From NCBI GenBank assembly GCA_033675545.1, contig JAWDGP010001095.1, positions 58,501 to 122,500 on the forward strand: a stretch of 64,000 bases of DNA, in the 5' to 3' direction. Under the pieces are notes generated by a model. It did no database searches. It was not told where the DNA came from and saw only the letters and a program-made list of their open reading frames with translations. The position numbers and the translations under genes are program-made. This DNA is from Elysia crispata. Lineage: Eukaryota > Mollusca > Gastropoda > Plakobranchidae. Below are positions 41,768 to 54,163 of this stretch, piece after piece (within the stretch, counting starts at the first letter, position 1; every line of letters begins with the position of its first letter).

Positions 41768-43987
41768 ATGTATATCGACCATAAAGTAATTGTTTTCGAT
41801 CTGCCCTTTTGCAAACCCAAACCAGTGAAACGCACAATCACATGCAGGAATAAGAACATTGACAATCAAAAACTCGGTACAGCCATTCAGGGTGTAGCGG
41901 AAGAGATGAAAAAGGACTATAACAAGAACCGAGTAGACATTTACAACAGAAAATTGAAAGAATTGCTGGACATCTACGCCCCATTAAAGACCCGTATAGT
42001 TACCGATCGGCCATCCGCACCTTGGATGACATCACACATCAAGAACTTGAAAACTGAACGAAGGAGAGCAGAAAGAAAGTGGCACTCAACAAGCTTGTGT
42101 GTCCATAGAGACATTTATAGAGACTTAAATAGAAAATTGAAAAATGCCATCGAAACAGCAAAGAAATATTACTATTGCCATAAGATAGAGGAGTGTCTCA
42201 CATCTAAAGCTCTTTATAATGTTGCAAACACATTGTCTGGAAAAGGAGGTAACAGCCAGGGTTCTATTCCTAAAACAATTCCAGCAGACAAACTTGCTGA
42301 GAGATTTGGTAATTTCTTCATTGAAAAGATTGCAAAAATTAGGAAACCTATGGATGCTGCATCCTCTTCCCTTCCCTCTTTTGATTGTTTTGATGGAGAT
42401 TGTATGATGATGTTTGAACCTGTGACAAAAGAAGATGTTATGAAAATCATTAAGGCGTCACCACCCAAATCTTGCTGTTTAGATCCCATCCCCACACCAT
42501 TGTTAGTTATCCACCTTGAACACCTTATTGAGCCAATAACTGCCATGATAAATCAGTCTCTTCTTTCTGGGATAGTGCCGGTCTCATTCAAACATGCTGT
42601 CGTTTTACCTCTGTTAAAAAAGCCAAATTTATCCCCTGAAGAGTTGAGCAATTTTAGACCTGTGTCAAATCTCCCTTTCCTTTCCAAGATTTTAGAAAAA
42701 GTGGTCCTTTTGCAATTGAAAAAACACTTGACAAAGAACAACCTTTTAGATAACTTTCAGTCTGCATATAGACAATTTCACAACACAGAAACTGCTCTTC
42801 TAAAAGTTCAAAATGACCTCATATGTGCTGCAGACAAAGGCCATACATCTATTCTTGCTTTGTTAGACCTAAGCGCAGCATTTGACACAATTGATCACAG
42901 TATTTTGTTAGAAAGATTGTCTAAAACGTTTGGATTATCAGGGGTTGTCTTAAAGTGGTTTTCGTCTTATTTCAGTGGGCGTACTCAGTGTATAACGATA
43001 AACAACCAAACCTCTCCTGTATTTGACCTTAACTATGGAGTTCCCCAAGGATCTGTATTAGGACCTGTTCTCTACACCATATATACAAAACCATTAGGCA
43101 CACTAATTCAAAGTTTTGATTTATGTTATCACATGTACGCTGACGACACCCAAGTGTACTCCTCTTCTCGTCCAGAAAACTTTACTACCTTAGTAAAGAA
43201 ATTTGAGAGTTGTATATCACATGTTAAAAATTGGATGATTGTTAACAAACTTAAGATGAATGAAGACAAAACAGAGCTTCTAGCATGTAGCATTGATAGA
43301 AAAGCTTCTCCATATGTTGTTGACCACATGTACATTGATAGTGATCAGATACTGTTCACTTCAAAAGTTAAAAATCTTGGTGTTTATTTTGATTCAAAGT
43401 TGTCAATGACCCCTCATATCAATCATTGGGCCCAAATTATGTTCTTAGAGCTACGCAGAATTAAACAGATTAGATCTTTTTTAAATGAAGGGGCTGTGAA
43501 AACTCTTGTGTCCTCTTTCATTCTATCAAGACTAGACTACTGTAATTCCTTACTATATGGCTTACCCATGGACACACTAAAGAGGCTTCAATTGATTCAG
43601 AACAACGCTGCTCGTCTCATTTTGAAAAAACGTAAAAGAGATCACTTAACACCCATGTTTAGGCATTTACACTGGCTTCCTATACAAACTAGGATAAAAT
43701 ATAAGATTGCTGTCTTATGCTTCAAATGTGTTCACGGCTATGCCCCTAATTATCTTGTAGACCTTGTCGGTATGTACGTCCACACTCGTAGCTTACGATC
43801 AGGTAACAAAGCTTTGCTGTCAGTTCCATGCAAACCATCAAGAAAAGACGGCCATAGAGCATTTGTACAATGTGCACCAGTTGTCTGGAATGCCCTTCCC
43901 CTTTCCATCAGGGAGGCGAGTTCTATAAGTCAGTTTAAGACCCTATTGAAAACCCATTTGTTTACTGCACATGAAGACCTTAATTAG
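41768..43987 (+). CDS. reverse transcriptase of a non-LTR retrotransposon, endonuclease domain lost
   Basis: 739 residues, no internal stop. This is the C-terminal two-thirds of an ORF2-type protein that copies the element's RNA at the nicked target. Residues 4-16 (DHKVIVFDLPF) resemble the last strand of the apurinic-type endonuclease; the roughly 220 residues usually preceding it are missing. RT landmarks: NFRPVSNLPFLSKILEK (295-311); ALLDLSAAFDTIDH with catalytic Asp367 (364-377); GVPQGSVLGPVLY (424-436); YADD with Asp459 and Asp460 (457-460); KVKNLGVYFD (533-542). The C-terminal part has LHWLPIQTRIKYKIAVL (634-650) and VWNALPLSIREASSISQFK (706-724), as in CR1/L2-type elements. The ATG at 41768 is merely the first after truncation, so normal expression is unlikely. 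All catalytic Asp residues are intact, but without an endonuclease it should not be autonomous. Confidence 0.93.
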   Translation: MYIDHKVIVFDLPFCKPKPVKRTITCRNKNIDNQKLGTAIQGVAEEMKKDYNKNRVDIYNRKLKELLDIYAPLKTRIVTDRPSAPWMTSHIKNLKTERRRAERKWHSTSLCVHRDIYRDLNRKLKNAIETAKKYYYCHKIEECLTSKALYNVANTLSGKGGNSQGSIPKTIPADKLAERFGNFFIEKIAKIRKPMDAASSSLPSFDCFDGDCMMMFEPVTKEDVMKIIKASPPKSCCLDPIPTPLLVIHLEHLIEPITAMINQSLLSGIVPVSFKHAVVLPLLKKPNLSPEELSNFRPVSNLPFLSKILEKVVLLQLKKHLTKNNLLDNFQSAYRQFHNTETALLKVQNDLICAADKGHTSILALLDLSAAFDTIDHSILLERLSKTFGLSGVVLKWFSSYFSGRTQCITINNQTSPVFDLNYGVPQGSVLGPVLYTIYTKPLGTLIQSFDLCYHMYADDTQVYSSSRPENFTTLVKKFESCISHVKNWMIVNKLKMNEDKTELLACSIDRKASPYVVDHMYIDSDQILFTSKVKNLGVYFDSKLSMTPHINHWAQIMFLELRRIKQIRSFLNEGAVKTLVSSFILSRLDYCNSLLYGLPMDTLKRLQLIQNNAARLILKKRKRDHLTPMFRHLHWLPIQTRIKYKIAVLCFKCVHGYAPNYLVDLVGMYVHTRSLRSGNKALLSVPCKPSRKDGHRAFVQCAPVVWNALPLSIREASSISQFKTLLKTHLFTAHEDLN

Positions 43988-44191
43988 TCTGAGAAATTTG
44001 TCTTATTGTCAATGTCTTTTCTTATTTTCTTTGTACATGTAACTTATTTATTTTTTCCTCTTCTGTTTGTTTGAATTGTTAATGGACTATGTTTTAGACT
44101 ATAGACTAGTGCCACTATGTTAAACGTTTGTAAATAGACTATTGTAAAGAGCTTCGAGCCTACAAGTAGGAAGAGACGCTAGGAAATAACT

Positions 44192-44192
<1 letters not shown>

Positions 44193-44277
<85 letters not shown>
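44193..44277. repeat. (ATT)n 3' tail of the LINE, about 28 units
   Basis: Perfect ATT repeat directly after the LINE 3' hairpin region; many invertebrate LINEs end in such simple repeats. Confidence 0.95.
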
Positions 44278-44302
44278 ACCGATCCACTGCATGCTCGCAG
44301 AC

Positions 44303-44374
44303 TCCACCTGGCTCGAATCCAGATCGAACTATCAATAAAGGTGTCAAGGCGATCACTGTACCTTAAAGTGTGGC
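44303..44374 (-). pseudogene. tRNA-like sequence next to the LINE tail
   Basis: On the minus strand CTGG-ATTCGAG-CCAG forms a T-arm with a 7-nt loop containing a B-box-like GGATTCGAGCC, and CCAC...GGTGG ends can pair. The A-box region (AAGGTACAGTGATCG) is weak. Likely a tRNA pseudogene or SINE head fragment, not a functional tRNA. Confidence 0.3.
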
Positions 44375-44940
44375 CTTTTAGGTTACACATCGCAAACGTC
44401 TACCTGCGACAATGTAATCTTAGCTTTCGCTCTCGCCTTGGGCTGCCACTTGACCGCTCATTGTGCCCCTTTAGTTAACGTTCTGCACGTGTATCTACGA
44501 TTATGGCCTAGGATCTAGGTACTCGCCTCTGATCTACAGATCTATAGGCGACATAGCTTGCGATGATGTCTCAAAAACATGCAGAGAAACCTTATTTTCC
44601 AAGGCCTTATGCCTAGACATTTTGAGGAGCTGGTAACTTTCGCGGTTTTTTTTTCATCAGAGTGACCTTGCCACAACAGTCATAGCAGTGCTGAGCAGCA
44701 AACACCCCGCCCACCCAGGTGAACTCGCGGCTGTCCAGTGTGTTCGTATTTTGCTTGGATAAAAGCTAATGCATGGGTCATCTGGGAGTGAACGGGCTTC
44801 ATCAATCGATCGCTATTTGGTCCACAATATGATTTAAATTACTAATGATCGTCCAAATACAACTTGTTTCTTTGCTGCGAGCTTGGTACTAGCAATGCGA
44901 CGCTGACCATTCTTATGAATATGTTGATGACGTTTATAGC
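44375..44940. other. single-copy DNA
   Basis: Nothing recognised; moderate GC. Confidence 0.55.
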
Positions 44941-44945
44941 TATAG

Positions 44946-45003
<58 letters not shown>
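44941..45003. repeat. (TA)n microsatellite
   Basis: TATAGC units pass into about 28 TA units. Confidence 0.95.
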
Positions 45004-45006
<3 letters not shown>

Positions 45007-46825
45007 ACACAAATTAGTGCAAAGCTTGCTGTTAACCTTGGTAATAGGCCCAGCCTTTTAGTTGTTGCTGCAGTTCGGGTTGTCACACCTGGGATTGGTT
45101 GGTTCTGACGCGGAGAAACCCTGGGTGTAACGTCCAGCGGTCTCTCCGCCCACCTACGTGAAGAAGCACTCCCCATGATATCCTATTGGTACTCTGATGA
45201 CGTCTGCCTCAATAGGATTACACTTCTCAAAGTGATTCATGTAATTACTAACTCACGTAGTGTCACTCTTTATAAACCTAATTTAGAAAATATTCCAATT
45301 AATTGAAACTTTTCCCGTGACAAGGCTTTTGAAAGCAGCCAAATTCCATGTCGCCCCCACGTCTTTGTGTCAAGCTCGAGCAAGCTTAGAAAAAACAAAG
45401 CGAAGCTTTCTTACTGTTTAATCTTTTCTATCTAGCGCTACCGGTATTGGTCCAATGGTATCGTAGCTTCTTCATTCGAGCGGCACGTTAAGTGCAAGCC
45501 AGCAGATGTTTTACCCAGAAAACCACAGATGTTTTAATAATAGCTATAATTAGAACATGCAGAAAACACGTTGCATGAGTCATTTTCGATAAGCGTAGGG
45601 AACAGCCTGAACGCTCTTTGACCATGACCTTTGACCCTTTTTTTATTTTCCTCATGACATGCCTTGTTAGACAATGACAAACATTGGCCTGCATCATCAT
45701 GGTTACGCTGGAGCTCTTGCCTCCTTCTTCCATGTCTTTCTTTGTGCACCATGTCAAGCTGTTTTGTATACGTAATAAAAATTATTTTAAAAAAATCCAA
45801 GTGATGAAGAAGAGGCACACTAACCCAGACAAATGTCCTGCGGTAAACAGTGGGCTGTCCAGCTGATTCCTGGCAGCTGGAAGACTATGGTGACCGACCG
45901 TTTTCACTGCAAAATCTGCTGTAACTGTTGCACCAAGTACAAGTGATGTCTTTTCCTCTCATCACAAGATGCCTATCATATAGCATGGCCTTTTATAATT
46001 ATATTCCTTATGCCTAGGGTTTTATAATTATTTATTAGATCCAGGGAACTAGATTTAGAGTAACCACTCAGTAGATCTGTTTCCGTTTCGAGTCAAGCAA
46101 GTTTTATTGAACCCCGTGATTAGCGAAGAAATCGAAGTGATCTCTTTGATGAAGTTTTTACGGTACAGTGCATCCATCTCCAAAACTTGTTTGTCCTGGA
46201 AGCGAATCCAACATTCTGCTCTATCGGAACGCTTTACTACTACTAGTCTAAATCTACCATGGTAAAATTTCGAAGGACCCAAAACCCGGGGGTCACAGAT
46301 TGATAGTGGGCGTGGCCGACATTATCTGGACAAGATTGTGTAAAAAATGGACGTGGCTGTTTAAAATTATGTGGCAGAGGCTGAACAGATGAGGCAACCA
46401 ATATTGTTAATGTTCATCATCATGATGCATGCCCCTTTGGACATGATAAGGGACATCCCCACTTCGAGCTCGAGTGGTATCCTTTCCTTAGTTTTGGCTT
46501 GTTTATTGTGGTTTGCTTTGATGTGTCTGAGAAATCTCGAGCTACTCGGGCTGTGGTTATCGGTCAACCAATCAATCTGATACAAGCATTTCGATGTAGA
46601 AGAGGAAAAGGACAGAGTCATAAGCCATTAATGGTCTCAGTTTGTCTTCTATAGGATAACTAAAACAAGGACTGGAAATCTAAGGGCGCGCAGTTTACCC
46701 GCAAGCCACCTGCCCTAGATCTGTGTCATATTTTAAAATGATGGGGGGCGTCCTGGTACGGTAATTATAAGTTTTAGGCTGACATCAGCTGATCATAAAA
46801 CAAAGAGGATCAATGCTTCCCACGA
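45004..46825. other. single-copy DNA
   Basis: ORFs up to 94 codons on the minus strand (45488-45818, 46055-46282) have no recognisable domain and no splice support. No RNA or mobile element recognised. Confidence 0.5.
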
Positions 46826-47128
46826 GCCCGCACACGTTTGTTGCATTCATTGCATAACTTTCTATTAGATCGAGAGATAAGAAAAGAAAACATGTGGAAA
46901 TGATGACGCCTGTTAGCTTTTAGATGTCAAAATCAAAAGACATGTTGAGCTTTCTAATTTATGATTGCATTTAACAATCTTTGCGATGTTTTTTTTTTTT
47001 TTTTTTTTTCTCTCTCTTTTTCCTTTGCACTATAATTATGTAAACGCTGGTCCAAGCCAATGAGGAAATGCTGCAGCGGCTCAGGGGAACCTGTTGCTTT
47101 GATAAGGGATGTGCGACCGTGTGAGACG
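46826..47128 (-). mobile_element. dispersed repeat, copy 2, inverted
   Basis: Reverse complement matches 39930-40208 along its full length. It differs by about 18 substitutions, a longer internal homopolymer (T23 on the plus strand near 46989-47011) and a GATTTT insertion near the middle. The ends are CCGTCTCACACGG (element 5') and GTGTGCGGGC (element 3'); only a short, poor inverted similarity exists between them. Confidence 0.7.
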
Positions 47129-49121
47129 GAAAGTGGGGGAAGGGGGGAGTGGAGAAAGTGGAAGGGCATGTTATCTGTAAGCACTCCAAAGAAGAAAATG
47201 TATGTTAGGTGTTAGCTGATTTCTATGTTTCTACGTCCAAGTAATTTTCCCGGAAAGAAGAGTTGAAGAGCATTTCGCGAATCGACATACTGTCAAGGGA
47301 GGAGGCCGAGACAGTTCAGAGACAGGGCAAGAAACGCAGAAGTACGATTGACATTCATATAGTTTAGTTCTCCCGCTACTTTTTCTTTTTTTTTTTTTTT
47401 CCCTCACGCTGGCTTGAATATTATTTCACGAATTCCTAAACCCTCTTCACCTTTTCTTCTTCGGGTATCTGATTTCCTTTCATTTTTCCTTACAATTACC
47501 TACGTTGGGAAACCTGGCTGGCGGCTTTGAGTGTATGACGTGTCAGTTGACGTGAATAACGCTCAAGGCGTGAACATTCCAGTTGAAATAATTCTCTATA
47601 TTTGTATGTTATGGAGAGGGAGCCGCTCAGGTGTCTAAGGCGGGTCTCGTCTGTGACGATTTTTCCAATTCCTTTCTTGTCTGACCCGCGTCATGCAGCG
47701 TCAGTACCAACAAGACGCCCTTGCGGGTTTTCTGGATCGTTCATGGACACGACATTCTGGGCATCTTCAGGTAAACGAGCAGTGTGTGTGTGTGTGTGTG
47801 TGTGGACGGTATTGGGTAGACTCCTTTTCCTCTCTTATGATCAACAATATCTCCTGTGTATAGAATTATTGGCTATTACAATCGGCTGGGTTTTTTTTTA
47901 ACTGAGATAACCGAAAAGGAGTGGGGAAGGCAGGGGGGGGGGGTTGTAGGGAGGGGAACAAGGAAAGAGAAGGCGGTGGCGATAATGCTAAAGCCTCAGT
48001 TACACCAGTACTTGGTGTCCAGAAGTTTCTCCTCTTGTCATTGTTGACATTCGCCACGAGGCCGTGCGGCGTCTCTAGTGGAAACATGCAGCATGACGGT
48101 CGCCCGGCCACACAAAGTACACACGAAGTGCCGACTCAGCCCTATCGGCCTATCGGCCAGCGAGAAGAAAAAAAAAAAAAACCCAGGGAGAAAAACACTG
48201 AGCTTCAAGTTCAGTCAACCCAGCAGAGCGTGCACGCACAGTACACAAACACGCATTCTTTGCCGGACACACACATTGCAGAGCAACACACATGTTTGTA
48301 TTACACACCTCCACTTACACGGGCAGCGGTGGCGACCCTTGTCACCTAAGTCGCACCTCGGCCAAACTATGTGACGTGACCGCGTAACTGGGGTCACAAG
48401 GACCGTTTCAGGGCACTGCACACACACGTCCACATACGCAATCACACACGTTCCATCTAAGGTTACTTGAGGCCCCAGTGGACAGTCAGTCGCGTAGTGC
48501 AACACACCCACCCACACGCTGTGTTGTGTTGTTGGTGGTTGGTTGGTTGGCACTACAGACTACTGCTACACATAGCTATACACAGATACAGTAAAATCGT
48601 AAAACAGCGGCTAAATCTTGATCTAAATTCCGTCAGCAACAAACGCGTCATTGTGTACTGCGTATTAACTTGGTTGTGTGTAGAAATCTCGATTGTCGAA
48701 TGAATTAATGCTTTAGTGTTTTCGAATTGGGATAGTGTATGAATATCAAAACTGAAGTGTGTTCACTTTGGATGAAGTCTTACCTTTGAGTTTTTTAGTT
48801 GGCCTAAAGGTAATCTAAATTAGATTTTTGAATATCTAACTCTATGAAAAATAATCTTTTCTCCCATGCTTCTAGTAGACATTTTGGCGGTAGAGGGTTT
48901 ATATAGAGGATTAAGACTTTCGACTTATTACATATAACTGGGCTTATCTCTATTAGACCTAGATCTATTCTACAACTAGAGGATGTAGAATCTAGATTGG
49001 AAAAAAAAATTCTTCATAAAGGATAAAGAAATAAAAGGCCCCTTGGTTGACGAAACGAAGAAATGTTTCTGTGATAGATGTTCCGTTCGGAAGTCTCCTG
49101 TAAAAGTGATTATTTTTCTTC
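47129..49121. other. single-copy DNA with simple-repeat patches
   Basis: T16 near 47386, (GT)n at 47782-47804, G-rich run at 47932-47943 and CA-rich sequence at 48225-48300. A possible small exon at 47699-47770 (acceptor ...GTCATGCAG, donor CTTCAG|GTAAAC, 24 open codons in phase 0) is weak. No gene recognised. Confidence 0.45.
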
Positions 49122-49530
49122 AATTTAGTTATCGTCTTTTTATATTTATACTGAGATCGTTGAAGTTAACATAATTTAGTTATCGTCTTTTTATATTTAT
49201 ACTGAGATCGTTGAAGTTAACATAATTTAGTTATCGTCTTTTTATATTTATACTGAGATCGTTGAAGTTAACATAATTTAGTTATCGTCTTTTTATATTT
49301 ATACTGAGATCGTTGAAGTTAACATAATTTAGTTATCGTCTTTTTATATTTATACTGAGATCGTTGAAGTTAACATAATTTAGTTATCGTCTTTTTATAT
49401 TTATACTGAGATCGTTGAAGTTAACATAATTTAGTTATCGTCTTTTTATATTTATACTGAGATCGTTGAAGTTAACATAATTTAGTTATCGTCTTTTTAT
49501 ATTTATACTGAGATCGTTGAAGTTAACATA
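49122..49530. repeat. 51-bp minisatellite, 8 identical copies
   Basis: Unit starts AATTTAGTTATCGTCTTTTT and ends GAAGTTAAC AT. All eight copies appear identical base for base, then the sequence leaves the array at ATAATTTTCCC. AT-rich. No ORF. Confidence 0.97.
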
Positions 49531-52199
49531 ATTTTCCCAAACACACAAGATAAGGGATTTTTTCGTGTTCATTATCTAGATAATAATGCATATTGCTAAT
49601 TTCATATGAGAGCATTTCTTTCTGAGTGGTTAATTATATTTGTTATTGATTCTTGTGATATTAAGATTTCTTAATCCTTCAATAATTGAACATGGTAGGT
49701 ATATTTAAACCAGCACATAATAACTATACAGAGGCTCTTCGCGGATATCTTACCGTTATCTAATCTAGGCTAGATTGAGTCTCAAGAACACGGAACTATG
49801 GTAGTCTTGATGAGCGGGACGTTAGTGCTAGGAGCGTAGAATGGGATGATCTCACGCCATCAGTGGTCACCAGGGTTAGTATTGTTTTGTTGCCGGATCA
49901 TTGTCAAGTTATTTTCTTTGTTTCTTGGTCAGTTCACCCCGTAAATAAAGTTCTAGCGCATAATTATAATACGATACAAACCTGCATGGTCTGCATCCCC
50001 TGGGAGAGGAAAAAAGCCAACAATTGTTGAATGTATATGAATCGGTGTAAACGAGATAGATGAAAGCAAGATTTCCTTTTGGCTCGCCCGATCAAATTTT
50101 TTTCAGTTCCATAGTAGCCATTGATTTATTTTGCACATCTTTAATTTGAAATCTTGTATAAATTCAGCTGTGATGAAGCGTTACATAGTCATCAATGGAC
50201 AAATTGCAGGACGACCACTGCACCCAAAAATATCGGGTGCCAATATTGCATGCACTGTGCATAAAGTCAATGCACCAAACATTGAACTAAGATCCACCGC
50301 CATTATTTTTATTTTATTTTATTTTTTGTTTTGTTTTGTTTTGTTTCTGTTTTGGGAAAAGTATTTAAAGTAATGACTGATATAGATAATACTTAAAAAA
50401 AAATAACAGGTATCTTTTCAAAGCTATGTATAGTGTTTTTGATGTAAAGTGGTTGTGTGTGTATGAGGGAGAGACAATGAAAACATAATCTCAAAATTTT
50501 TAGAGAAAGGACATGATGTCACGTTTTGATTTGGAACTAATGAATGCAGTGTAAAAACCAAACCAAGTCTCATGCTCGCTCATTACGTTTGAGCTGATCT
50601 GCAGTTTTACTCTCATAGCAATGACTTTACAGCTTTGGCAAACCTTTTTTAGTGTGTTCTTACTCATGATAATGCACGGCATTTATTCTCTTATATGATA
50701 TAAGTAGTGATGTGAAGAAAGCTTTCATTTTCGCATTAATCCTAAAATCCCTGTGAATCGTAAATTTTGCGACGATACGTAAATTATTAACCAGAGCAGG
50801 TCGTATATTGCCGCAGAACATTGTAAGGGTCACTGACCTATATCGATGGTGATGAGGGAGCATTGCTGGGAACCAAATTAGTACTTTAATACAGTACGAG
50901 AGATCTATGACTTATTACTGTCTCACAAATCTCTGACGACTTTTAGTCAGTCCAACATTAATGTTTACAAACAAAGCCGCTGGTACCATGCTGAATTGTA
51001 CGGGAATATGAGTTAATCCATTCAACCAAGACCAGACTGATGACAAGGTACCAGTATGCTGGGAACAGAGACACCCCCTGCCCTGACATCTCCGTATTGA
51101 CTACAGCGATTTCGCTCCCCTCAATATTCCATGAACCAACTCTTCGCTGCAGAGCTTGGCTATAGCTTGTGTTGAAGTCTCTAGTTCGATTTGTTGTGGA
51201 CTATCAACTATTTCTGTCCGCTACAGTAACTCTTATCTCCCCAAAAATTTTGTGCAATGCAGTAAAACGGTGTAGCAGTCAATGTAATCACTGTGCGAAC
51301 GTTGCTCTGAGCACCTTTAGTCCGACCTGCTTCTTCTGTAGATAGCGCTATCTTTTGATTTTTTTTTTTAACCGATAAGATTATAGATAATGTGCGGATG
51401 CACTTTTAACTTGGCGGTATTTTAGTCCCACATGAAGTGTTGCCAGTGCTGCCATTGTATTTGTCAATAATTCTTGAGGTTCGTCGACCGAGTTGCGCGA
51501 ACTTGAGCATCTGGCGCGGAACTCCGGGACAGGAGCAGAGGGTGTTCAACTTATCTTCAACCAAGTTTGAAGTCGATAACTACCCTAGAGCTCGTTTTGA
51601 TGTTTTAAAATGGGGTATGACATTGATCTCCAATTAACTAGATAACACAAATATTGTCGATTTCTTGTTTTCGTCACGTGGACCTTCGCCTGAAATGAGT
51701 TAACTCAAAGCAGCCCAAAGATTTTATGCAGCTCATAATTTATGCATAAACTTAAGCTTACATGAATTTTATGGGGATCGGGGCCAATTTTGGGGTGGTT
51801 CGCAGTTTTCCTAAAATTTGGAGCGTGTTTGCATTATTTCCAATTTAAAAATAAAGTGAGTGGAAGGTATAACAGACAATGAGAGGCTACACTTTATGAT
51901 CTGCATGGACTTTTCCTGGTGATTGTAGTAGTTTTGGTAAGCTCTCGATCTTACAGCTCTGCTTTGTCTGACTGGTGCTTGTCGAAATGCAAAGAAGGTA
52001 AAGCAAATTCTTAGATTATCCTTATCCGAGTCAGGGATCAATTCAAACGAACTATAAATTGTTGGAATAAAATCATTACAAATCTCTTGTCTAAAGGCAC
52101 GGACGTAACTGCAGAAAATGTTTATTCTCCTCTTAGAGGGAGTGTACATTTCACACCAGCCCAGAAATGAAGTCTATCACCTTTAGAGTTAAGGACTTT
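49531..52199. other. AT-rich single-copy DNA
   Basis: No ORF above 112 codons; none recognisable. (TTTTG)n-like sequence at about 50315-50348. Nothing else recognised. Confidence 0.55.
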
Positions 52200-52211
52200 A
52201 GTTTTGGGCGC

Positions 52212-52218
52212 TATAAAA
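52212..52218 (+). promoter_or_regulatory. TATA-box-like TATAAAA
   Basis: GGGCGCTATAAAAACC at 52207-52222 is a strong TATA match with a GC-rich left flank. The 200 bp downstream is GC- and CpG-richer than its surroundings. No ORF or donor site ties it to a gene. Confidence 0.2.
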
Positions 52219-54163
52219 ACCAACGAATGTGACCTTAACGACCTGCTGTTCCCGCTCGTTCGGAGCTTTAGTGCACCCAGGGCCAGACCCAACGATGCGG
52301 CGAGGTGTAGGCCTACAGAAAGCCCGAAGAGCGGGAGACCGTCCTATCGCAGCACCGCCCGGATCAGTTGAGTAGCTGCAGGAGGTATCACACTAGATTA
52401 TTGTTCAGGTCTCGACCTCTGAGTAGGCGCCTAGTAAGCCTATCTCGTTCAGTGGAGTGGCGGTGGCTGTGGGTTCTCGTGCCTGCTGTGGTTTTTCCGG
52501 GGATCTAAGCTGATGCCATAATATAGTAGTTGTCTCTGTTCATATACGTTGATATCGATATCTGAGAGGGATTAACATGCAACCCTTCTCTTTTGTTTGC
52601 TCGCTGAGAAGCTTTAAAAAAAGCGATCTACATAAACCAATTACAGTTAAAAGGCAATCTCGCAATAGCGAGGGGAAAAAAAAAACTCGCAAGCAACGTT
52701 GACTGGTTCTTAGTAATTAGAGTTAAACGACCCTCATCAGCAAGATTAGTGTTGCCTTGGTGTTTGGGACGTTGCCACAGAAAAAACAGTTTTGCTCTGG
52801 GTAGGGGTTAGTATATATTATGAGCTGAACTCGCTTAACTGAAGCAATAGTTTTTTCGGCCGCTCTGACATGAAGAGCCTGATCCTTTTCGTTCTCAGGC
52901 TGTTCTTTACACAATCAATGACATCACATTCTTTCTCCCCATTGGAAACGCGTTCTTCCCATGCTGTTGAGGATCGCTTGCGCGCGCGCGTGTGTGTGTG
53001 TGTGCGCGCGCGGGCGCACCAAGGTTCCGATCTGTGTGAAGCCATTCTACTGACTAAGCATTCATTACAGTTCGTGGCCTGAGCAGAGCCAGCAGCCCTG
53101 TCAGCTACCGTGGGGGGAAATTCCATGGGCGGACACTTTAGAAATGACGCAGCATCACGCGTTCTCCAGCTATGACTCATTAGTACAATTATTTCATACT
53201 ATGTTGGAGTCGACAACGCCACGACCACCAAACTCCAGACACTGCTGTCTGTGGTGGTTGCATCCTGATGTAATTAAACGCACTCATGCAAATTGCATGC
53301 CAGTGTGTGCAACGGGTGTTCTTGTTGGACCGCATCTTCATACTTTATGGCAATTTTATCACTATGTTCATGACCATGAGCCGTGATGATTATTATTAAT
53401 CCCCCGCCCCCTTTTTTCTTCATTTTTTCCTCTTACGTGTCTGTTTCTGTTTGTATCAGCGGGCGTGCTTGCCTTCCCCGAATATCTGCCATAGTTTATC
53501 GAGATGACTGTGCCGAAATTAGCCGTGACGCGCTTGCACCGCCTGAGCGGCCCGCGGCCCGACGTGCTTTGTCCCCGTAAACGTGACCCACTTTGCCGCG
53601 CGAAAATAAACATAACAGGGCTCCGCTTGGCCCTTAGAACTATATTATATGTACTAGAGAGAGAGAGTGTTAGATGTATTTGAGGTCAAGATTCAGATTG
53701 GAGTTTTTCTCAGTGCATTGGAGTAGCAGTAATAGTTTCTCACTAAGATACTCTGTGATAGTTAGTCGTACAAAGGACGGAACCATTTTTCTGGATGTCA
53801 GTGCTGTCGACTCAAGTCTTATAGAGACTTACCTATTATAGTCGTTCGAGAAGAGAGACTTACATATTTTCGCGTAAGAGTGCATTGAACTGCTTGAAGC
53901 AGAGTTTTCTCAGAATTACCTACCTGTGATTTCGGGATACCAGTCTGAAGTTCAGCTCGTTGGAAATTATAAACGTGATTGAATCTTTATGAAAGTAGGT
54001 TTTTTTTTTTATTATTATTATTATTTCATATTTTTTATTACTTTCAACGTCACTGATTATTAAATTTACCGGTTTATTAATACAGTCGTCTGACATACGA
54101 TGTGTTGTAATTTAAAACTTGTTTGCATCGTATGATTTTCTCTTCACTACCTCTCCCCTCTCA
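52219..54163. other. single-copy DNA
   Basis: GC-rich to about 52500, then AT-rich. An alternating (GC)n(GT)n(GC)n tract, potentially Z-DNA, at 52979-53013. No gene recognised. Confidence 0.5.

Larger units (their letters stand above)
41765..44277 (+). mobile_element. 5'-truncated non-LTR retrotransposon (CR1/L2-like)
   Basis: The element comprises the RT ORF, a ~205-bp 3' untranslated region (43988-44192) with a CCTAC-AA-GTAGG hairpin at 44159-44170, and an (ATT)n tail. The left boundary is placed where similarity to the end of a LINE endonuclease begins; the frame is closed by TAA at 41747, seven codons before the ATG. Five-prime truncation is typical of target-primed reverse transcription. 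I saw no target-site duplication between the flanks. The long undisrupted ORF implies a fairly recent insertion. Clade placement rests on motif style and the 3' end, and is uncertain among CR1, L2 and Rex/Crack-type groups. Confidence 0.85.

Noticed and set aside
48078..48374. Overlapping ORFs of 98-142 codons in CA-rich DNA
   Set aside because: Several frames are open at once, low complexity, no domain or splice support.
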